64,000 nt of DNA from Pectobacterium parmentieri (GTDB lineage: Bacteria > Pseudomonadota > Gammaproteobacteria > Enterobacterales > Enterobacteriaceae). A program made the translations under genes and the position numbers. The stretch is from positions 3,038,001-3,102,000 of the forward strand of contig NZ_CP015749.1 in the NCBI RefSeq assembly GCF_001742145.1, written 5' to 3'. Below the pieces are notes generated by a model, which was not told where the DNA came from, did not search any database, and saw only the letters and a program-made list of their open reading frames with translations. The stretch's first letter is position 1. Each line of letters opens with the position of its first letter. Below, piece by piece: positions 59,670-64,000 of the stretch.

Positions 59670-60701
59670 GTGACAACGATTGCCGATATCGCTCAAAAAG
59701 CCGGAGTGGCAGCATCAACCGTTTCTCGCGTGCTTAATAACGATCCTACCCTGTCCGTAACCAAAGAAAAGCGTCAACTCATTAAGAAAATTGCTGATGA
59801 GTTGGCATATTTATCGCCCACACAGCGTAAACAGCAGAAAAAAAGGTTAGAGAACTCGCTTGTGGTACGATCTCATTTCAAAATGGATAATGACAATGCA
59901 TTAAATCTCGCCGTCGTCCACTTTCTTACGCCCTCAGAAGAACTCAACGATCCTTATTTCACCGCGATGCGTATTGGTATTGAAAACCGCTGCCACCATT
60001 TTAATATTTCGTTGCGCAATCTATTCACCACAAATTTATCATCCAATAGCCAGACTTTAGCTCAAGCGCAAGCGATCATTTGCGTAGGTCACTTTAGCGA
60101 TAACGATATCGCCTTAATCTATTCATTAAATAAGAACTTGATTTTTATCGACTCAGCCCCCTTCGATAAACAATGCGATGCCGTGCTTTTTGATCGGGAA
60201 GCGGCTGCACGCGAAGTCTTACATTATATTGTTAATAGCGGAGCCCAACGCCCCGCGTTTATAGGGAACAATGAGAGCCGACTGCATGTATTTCAAGAGA
60301 TAACCCAAAAATACAATATCTACCACGAATCGAGATGTAAGATCAGCCAGCTATTCTGTATTGAGTCCGGCTATCAGGCGATGAATGAGTTGCTGCAACA
60401 AAAGGAATGGCCTGATGTCGTATTCGCAGCGACAGACATTATCGCTATTGGCGTGTACCGTGCGATTCAAGAGAAAGGTATTTCAATTCCCAGACAAATA
60501 AAAGTGATCGGAATGAATGATATCCCCACGGCACAGCACCTCAATCCCAGTTTGACCACAATGCGGCTCTACCCTACTGAAATGGGCGAAGCCGCCGTCG
60601 ATCTATTTTTAGAGTTGGTAGCGGGACGCTATTATAAGAAACACGTACAGGTTGGTTATGAGATGGTCTGGCGCGAAAGTTTCACACTCAACTCGATGTA
60701 A
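59670..60701 (+). CDS. ganR: LacI-family repressor, probably of the galactan locus
   Basis: This 343-residue protein has a LacI N-terminal helix-turn-helix (TTIADIAQKAGVAASTVSRVLNNDPTLSVTKEKRQ). A periplasmic-binding-like effector domain follows, with VVHFLTPSEELNDPYFTAMRIGIE, PDVVFAATDIIAIGVYRAIQEKG and LTTMRLYPTEMGEAAVDLFLELV. It resembles EbgR/GanR-type beta-galactoside regulators. It starts at GTG 59670. It is convergent with the galactanase gene, and the gan locus of Dickeya has such a repressor. The symbol is by context. Confidence 0.78.
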   Translation: MTTIADIAQKAGVAASTVSRVLNNDPTLSVTKEKRQLIKKIADELAYLSPTQRKQQKKRLENSLVVRSHFKMDNDNALNLAVVHFLTPSEELNDPYFTAMRIGIENRCHHFNISLRNLFTTNLSSNSQTLAQAQAIICVGHFSDNDIALIYSLNKNLIFIDSAPFDKQCDAVLFDREAAAREVLHYIVNSGAQRPAFIGNNESRLHVFQEITQKYNIYHESRCKISQLFCIESGYQAMNELLQQKEWPDVVFAATDIIAIGVYRAIQEKGISIPRQIKVIGMNDIPTAQHLNPSLTTMRLYPTEMGEAAVDLFLELVAGRYYKKHVQVGYEMVWRESFTLNSM

Positions 60702-60776
60702 CGGTGCTGATATTATAATACGTCCCCTTCTATTTCTTATCTTTATAAGTAAAGTAAGCCATGCGGCCGGAGAGTG

Positions 60777-62300
60777 TCAATTAGCGGTTATTTTCCATAG
60801 CTGATTCAATCCTCCGTTATCATGCCACTGAATACCTGATGCGCCATTTTCTGTCGAACGACTACTGACATCCAAAAGCTTCCCGCTATTTCTATTCATG
60901 ATTTTATAATAGCCATCTCCAGCATCCAAAATCAGCCATTGCTGGCTAAAATGGCCGGTGTTATACATTTGGAGAATTTGCGCACCATCCTCATTGGCAC
61001 TGAAATTAACATCAATGTACTTCCCGCTATTCACATTCACCAGATTGAAGTAACCATTACCCATCGCGTTAAAATAAAAACGCTGGCTGTCCCAGTTACC
61101 ATCACTGTATTGTTCAAGCAATGCGCTATCTTCATGTGAACCACCCTCGACATTGAGCGATTTACCACTATGTCGATTAGCGATCTTATAACGTGCTCCA
61201 TTGATAAAATTGATCTGCGACTCGGCAAACGCATCCAGTGCCCGGGTAAATTGCAATACATTATTTGAAACTCGTGTCGTCGTACCTAATGTGTAGCCAT
61301 CCGGCAACACGCTGGCATTCCCCGCAGGTTCCCAATAAAAAACCCCAATCCCTTTATTTCCCGGTACCGCTTTAACGAGATTAATCGTATCCTTAATCGT
61401 CCAGTAACTATCCGTTGGGTTCGTTTCCAAACCGCCAACTTCAACGACCATGACTTCCTTACCATATCGGCTCGCCATATCATTAAGATTGCTAGCCAAT
61501 GAACCAGTAAGCTCCCAATAATTTTTCCCCTCCCAATAGGGGTAGAATGAAAAACCAATCACATCGGTTTTCCCACCGTGCGTGGTGAGGAAATTGTCAA
61601 AAAACCAGCGAGCGTTTGAATTATTATTCCCATGCGCCAAATGGCTGATCACCTTAGAGGAAGGGCTGACCGCTTTAACCGCATCATAGCCTGTATTCAG
61701 TAACTGCGTTAAATTGGCAAACCGACTGGTACTGCCTTCCGGCAGTAAAATCCCTGGGTTCATTTCGTTACCAACCTGCACCCATTCAGGCGTCACGCCT
61801 GCGGATAGCAACGCAGTCATCACCTCATGTGTGTGATTATAAACAGCCGTCGTTAATTGGCTAAGATTGTAGTTCTTCCACGCGGCTGGCTTGATTTGAT
61901 GACCAGGGTCTGCGAAAACATCGCTGTAATGAAAATCGACCATGACGCGCATTCCCATCGCTTTGGCACGCTGTGCGGCATCCACCACACGGGTTTTATC
62001 CGTGTAGCCGAGCATCGTCCAGGTCGTATTATCTTTATGCCATAACGCGCTGGGATCGGGGTTAACAAAAATACGCAACCGCACGGCGTTTATGCCGTGA
62101 TCGCGTAATATCTGCAACACATCACGCTGAGTTCCGGCATCATCACGCCAGGTAACCCCCCGATCTTCCAATTGCTTTACCCAACCAATATCTGCGCCAT
62201 AAGCAAACGGCTGTGCCGCTTTAGCCAGATTGGTCGCCATAAATCCTATAAATAGCATTAACAATACAGAGATCATTCCTGAATAATTATTCTTTTTCAT
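60777..62300 (-). CDS. ganA: GanA, secreted endo-beta-1,4-galactanase (GH53) with ricin-type lectin domain
   Basis: This 507-residue protein has a signal peptide (about 1-28, ending AKA) and a GH53 catalytic domain over about 30-355. Diagnostic stretches are GADIGWVKQLEDRGV, NAVRLRIFVNPDP, MVDFHYSDVFADPGHQ and the acid/base site WVQVGNEMNPGILLPEG. The nucleophile is likely in EVMVVEVGGLETNP. The C-terminal about 140 residues are a ricin-type beta-trefoil with three repeats (KIANRHSGKSLNVEGGS, NLVNVNSGKYIDVNFSA, KIMNRNSGKLLDVSSRS) and QxW-like endings. Galactan side chains of pectin are the expected substrate. ATG 62300 follows AAGGAG. Confidence 0.9.
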   Translation of the reverse strand: MKKNNYSGMISVLLMLFIGFMATNLAKAAQPFAYGADIGWVKQLEDRGVTWRDDAGTQRDVLQILRDHGINAVRLRIFVNPDPSALWHKDNTTWTMLGYTDKTRVVDAAQRAKAMGMRVMVDFHYSDVFADPGHQIKPAAWKNYNLSQLTTAVYNHTHEVMTALLSAGVTPEWVQVGNEMNPGILLPEGSTSRFANLTQLLNTGYDAVKAVSPSSKVISHLAHGNNNSNARWFFDNFLTTHGGKTDVIGFSFYPYWEGKNYWELTGSLASNLNDMASRYGKEVMVVEVGGLETNPTDSYWTIKDTINLVKAVPGNKGIGVFYWEPAGNASVLPDGYTLGTTTRVSNNVLQFTRALDAFAESQINFINGARYKIANRHSGKSLNVEGGSHEDSALLEQYSDGNWDSQRFYFNAMGNGYFNLVNVNSGKYIDVNFSANEDGAQILQMYNTGHFSQQWLILDAGDGYYKIMNRNSGKLLDVSSRSTENGASGIQWHDNGGLNQLWKITAN

Positions 62301-62401
62301 TCATTTCTCCTTGAGATAACACGCTTAAATGGTATTGATTACATAAACATCCTGTACAGAAATAATAGCGCTCGATAGTTATAAAAAATAAATTTCACAT
62401 A

Positions 62402-62436
62402 GAAAAACAAACAGCCAATATTAATATCATTGGCTG
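62402..62436 (-). terminator. Rho-independent terminator after ganK
   Basis: On the minus strand CAGCCAAT pairs with ATTGGCTG around a nine-base loop and is followed by TTTGTTTTTC. It separates the transporter genes from ganA, which then needs its own promoter in 62301-62400. Confidence 0.65.
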
Positions 62437-62520
62437 CTTAGTTAATTTTCTGAACTTTTCCCGCGAATTCAACATTACATTTTCGATGAAGTTACCCTCA
62501 CCATGACAGACATCTATTTT

Positions 62521-63606
62521 TTAATTAATTCGCCTTCCATTTTCATCAAAAAAATGCACATTTTCACTACGACAGGTAAGCGGAATCGTTGAGTAAGGCG
62601 TAATACTGTTGTCACCCGACAAATGCACCTTAAAATGACTCACACCAGAGTAAGCACCAAAAATATACGTCGCATTACCCAACCTTTCAGTGACTTCACT
62701 GTTGATAGACAAGCTGACATCGCCACCATTCGGGTCAATACTCAGGTGCTCAGGGCGAATACCCACGGTGATTTTCTGATCGGCATGCAACCCGTGGTTA
62801 GCAAGATTAACGGAAAACGTATTGAGCTTATTGATCAAGATACTCACTACATTTCCTTCAATCTTTATCACTTCACCTGGTAGAAAATTCATATTCGGCG
62901 AACCGATAAAACCAGCGACAAAAATATTTTCTGGCTTATGGTATAGCGCCATCGGTGTGCCAACCTGCTCAATATATCCTTTGTTTAACACCACGATTTT
63001 ATCTGCCAACGTCATCGCTTCCACTTGGTCGTGCGTCACATATACCATCGTGTTACGCATTTCCTGATGAAGCCGGGCAATCTGTAAACGCATTTCCACG
63101 CGTAATTCGGCATCAAGGTTCGATAGCGGCTCATCGAATAAGAACACTTTAGGATCGCGTACAATCGCCCGCCCGATCGCAACGCGCTGACGCTGACCGC
63201 CAGACAGTTGCTTCGGTGTACGATCCAACAAGGCTTCGAGCTGAAGCGTCATCGCCGCCTTTCGCACCATTTTTTCGACTTCGGCTTTAGGGTGTCCATT
63301 CATTCTTAACCCAAATCCCATATTTTCAGCCACTGTCATATGTGGATACAGCGCATAGGATTGGAAAACCATCGCAATACCTCGCTCTGCGGGATCAAAA
63401 TGGTTAACTAGACGGTTATCAATATGAATTTCACCCTCCGTGATCTCTTCCAGTCCAGCGATCATTCTCAGCAACGTCGATTTACCACATCCCGATGGGC
63501 CAACGAATACCACAAACTCACCAGAATTAATTTCAAGATTGATACGATGGATCGTTTCCGTCTTATCGTAACGTTTCACTATATTTTTTAGTAAAATATC
63601 AGCCAT
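62521..63606 (-). CDS. ganK: Carbohydrate ABC transporter ATPase (MalK/MsmK family)
   Basis: This 361-residue ATPase has Walker A GPSGCGKSTLL, the Q loop MVFQSYALYPHM, signature QLSGGQRQRVAIGRAI and Walker B KVFLFDEPLSNLD. The H loop is VTHDQ. The C-terminal OB/TOBE regulatory part contains GIRPEHLSI. It energises the oligogalactan importer whose permease gene lies 36 bases upstream. The symbol is by analogy to the Dickeya gan locus. Confidence 0.85.
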   Translation of the reverse strand: MADILLKNIVKRYDKTETIHRINLEINSGEFVVFVGPSGCGKSTLLRMIAGLEEITEGEIHIDNRLVNHFDPAERGIAMVFQSYALYPHMTVAENMGFGLRMNGHPKAEVEKMVRKAAMTLQLEALLDRTPKQLSGGQRQRVAIGRAIVRDPKVFLFDEPLSNLDAELRVEMRLQIARLHQEMRNTMVYVTHDQVEAMTLADKIVVLNKGYIEQVGTPMALYHKPENIFVAGFIGSPNMNFLPGEVIKIEGNVVSILINKLNTFSVNLANHGLHADQKITVGIRPEHLSIDPNGGDVSLSINSEVTERLGNATYIFGAYSGVSHFKVHLSGDNSITPYSTIPLTCRSENVHFFDENGRRIN

Positions 63607-63642
63607 GTGAACCTCAAACGTTAATTTGCCATTGAGAGCGTA

Positions 63643-64000
63643 TTACTTTACCGCTCCCGTCATGCTGGCGATAAATTGCTTCTGCATGGCAAAGAAGATA
63701 AGTAAACTGGGAAGTGTAGAAATCACTGTTCCAACCATAATAAGTCCAAAATCTGGAGAATAAGCGGAAGCAAAACTCGATAGCACCAGATTAATCGTTT
63801 TTAATTCGTTAGATTGAAGGACAATAAGCGGCCAGAGAAAGGCATTCCATGACGTCATGAAAACAATAATAAAAGCAGCAGAATAACTGGCACGCATAAT
63901 TGGTACATAGACATACAGAAAAATTTTCCACTCAGCGACGCTTTCCACACGCGCCGCATCGATCAGCTCTCTCGGAAACGTTTTAGTACACTGCCTAAAG
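63643..64000 (-). CDS. ganG: Carbohydrate ABC transporter permease, MalG type (partial, runs off the window)
   Basis: The 3' part of a MalG-type permease: about 119 codons are visible and the reading frame stays open to the window end (FPRELIDAARVESVAEW upstream of an internal GTG). The EAA loop (PRELIDAARVESVAEWKIFLYVYVPIMRAS) and two to three membrane segments are seen, ending in QKQFIASMTGAVK. It pairs with ganK; the partner permease and binding protein should lie just beyond 64000. Confidence 0.85.
   Translation of the reverse strand, partial: FRQCTKTFPRELIDAARVESVAEWKIFLYVYVPIMRASYSAAFIIVFMTSWNAFLWPLIVLQSNELKTINLVLSSFASAYSPDFGLIMVGTVISTLPSLLIFFAMQKQFIASMTGAVK

Overview
The window is a stretch of enterobacterial chromosome, most likely from a soft-rot plant pathogen of the genus Pectobacterium. 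The protein sequences and much of the gene order are close to E. coli (ptsHI-crr next to cysK/cysZ/zipA, yfeX-yfeY, ypeA-hemF, maeB facing talA-tktB). The accessory content suits a plant-tissue lifestyle: galactan and beta-glucoside use, iron acquisition with a protease, nitric oxide detoxification and a four-carbon sugar cluster. The genus call is inference; no rRNA or tRNA is present to test it.

Layout. 1-332 is an intergenic repeat element abutting a LysR regulator. 1.7-8.7 kb holds a class I fumarase, the nitric oxide module norR<>norVW with its operators and sigma-54 promoter, and tehB. 8.8-18.1 kb is mostly housekeeping: ribB with an FMN riboswitch, ubiK, yjeH, zipA, cysZ, cysK and ptsHI-crr. 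18.1-23.6 kb carries a two-component system divergent from a macAB efflux pair. 23.6-27.2 kb is a cysPTW-cysM operon with no cysA in its usual place. 27.5-38.8 kb is the yfeX-yfeY...ypeA backbone interrupted by a five-gene block: an ECF sigma factor, a FecR anti-sigma factor, a signalling TonB-dependent receptor, an M16 protease and an ABC transporter. 39.0-44.5 kb has hemF, yaiI, mtr, a frameshifted small membrane ORF and maeB. 44.7-51.6 kb is an insertion between maeB and talA that encodes a tetrose/tetronate catabolic cluster. 51.8-54.7 kb is talA-tktB. 55.0-59.4 kb is a bgl operon with an antitermination leader. 59.7-64.0 kb is the start of a galactan (gan) locus, whose permease gene runs off the window end.

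The most unusual locus is 44.7-51.6 kb. A SorC-type regulator and a TpiA-like isomerase lie on one strand. Facing them are a PdxA2-type dehydrogenase, a protein that joins a glucitol-type PTS EIIB domain to a DUF1537 (four-carbon acid-sugar) kinase, a KdgT-family permease, a stand-alone glucitol-type EIIA and an RpiB-like isomerase. No EIIC is present, so PTS phosphotransfer parts appear to be attached to a kinase/secondary-transporter pathway. The products (dihydroxyacetone phosphate and possibly erythrose 4-phosphate) would feed the adjacent talA-tktB genes. The second system of interest is the FecI/FecR-controlled receptor-protease-ABC block, which resembles the Fus/PqqL protein-import iron piracy systems but has its own surface-signalling pair and Fur boxes.

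All calls come from reading the sequence and remembered family features; no database search was run.
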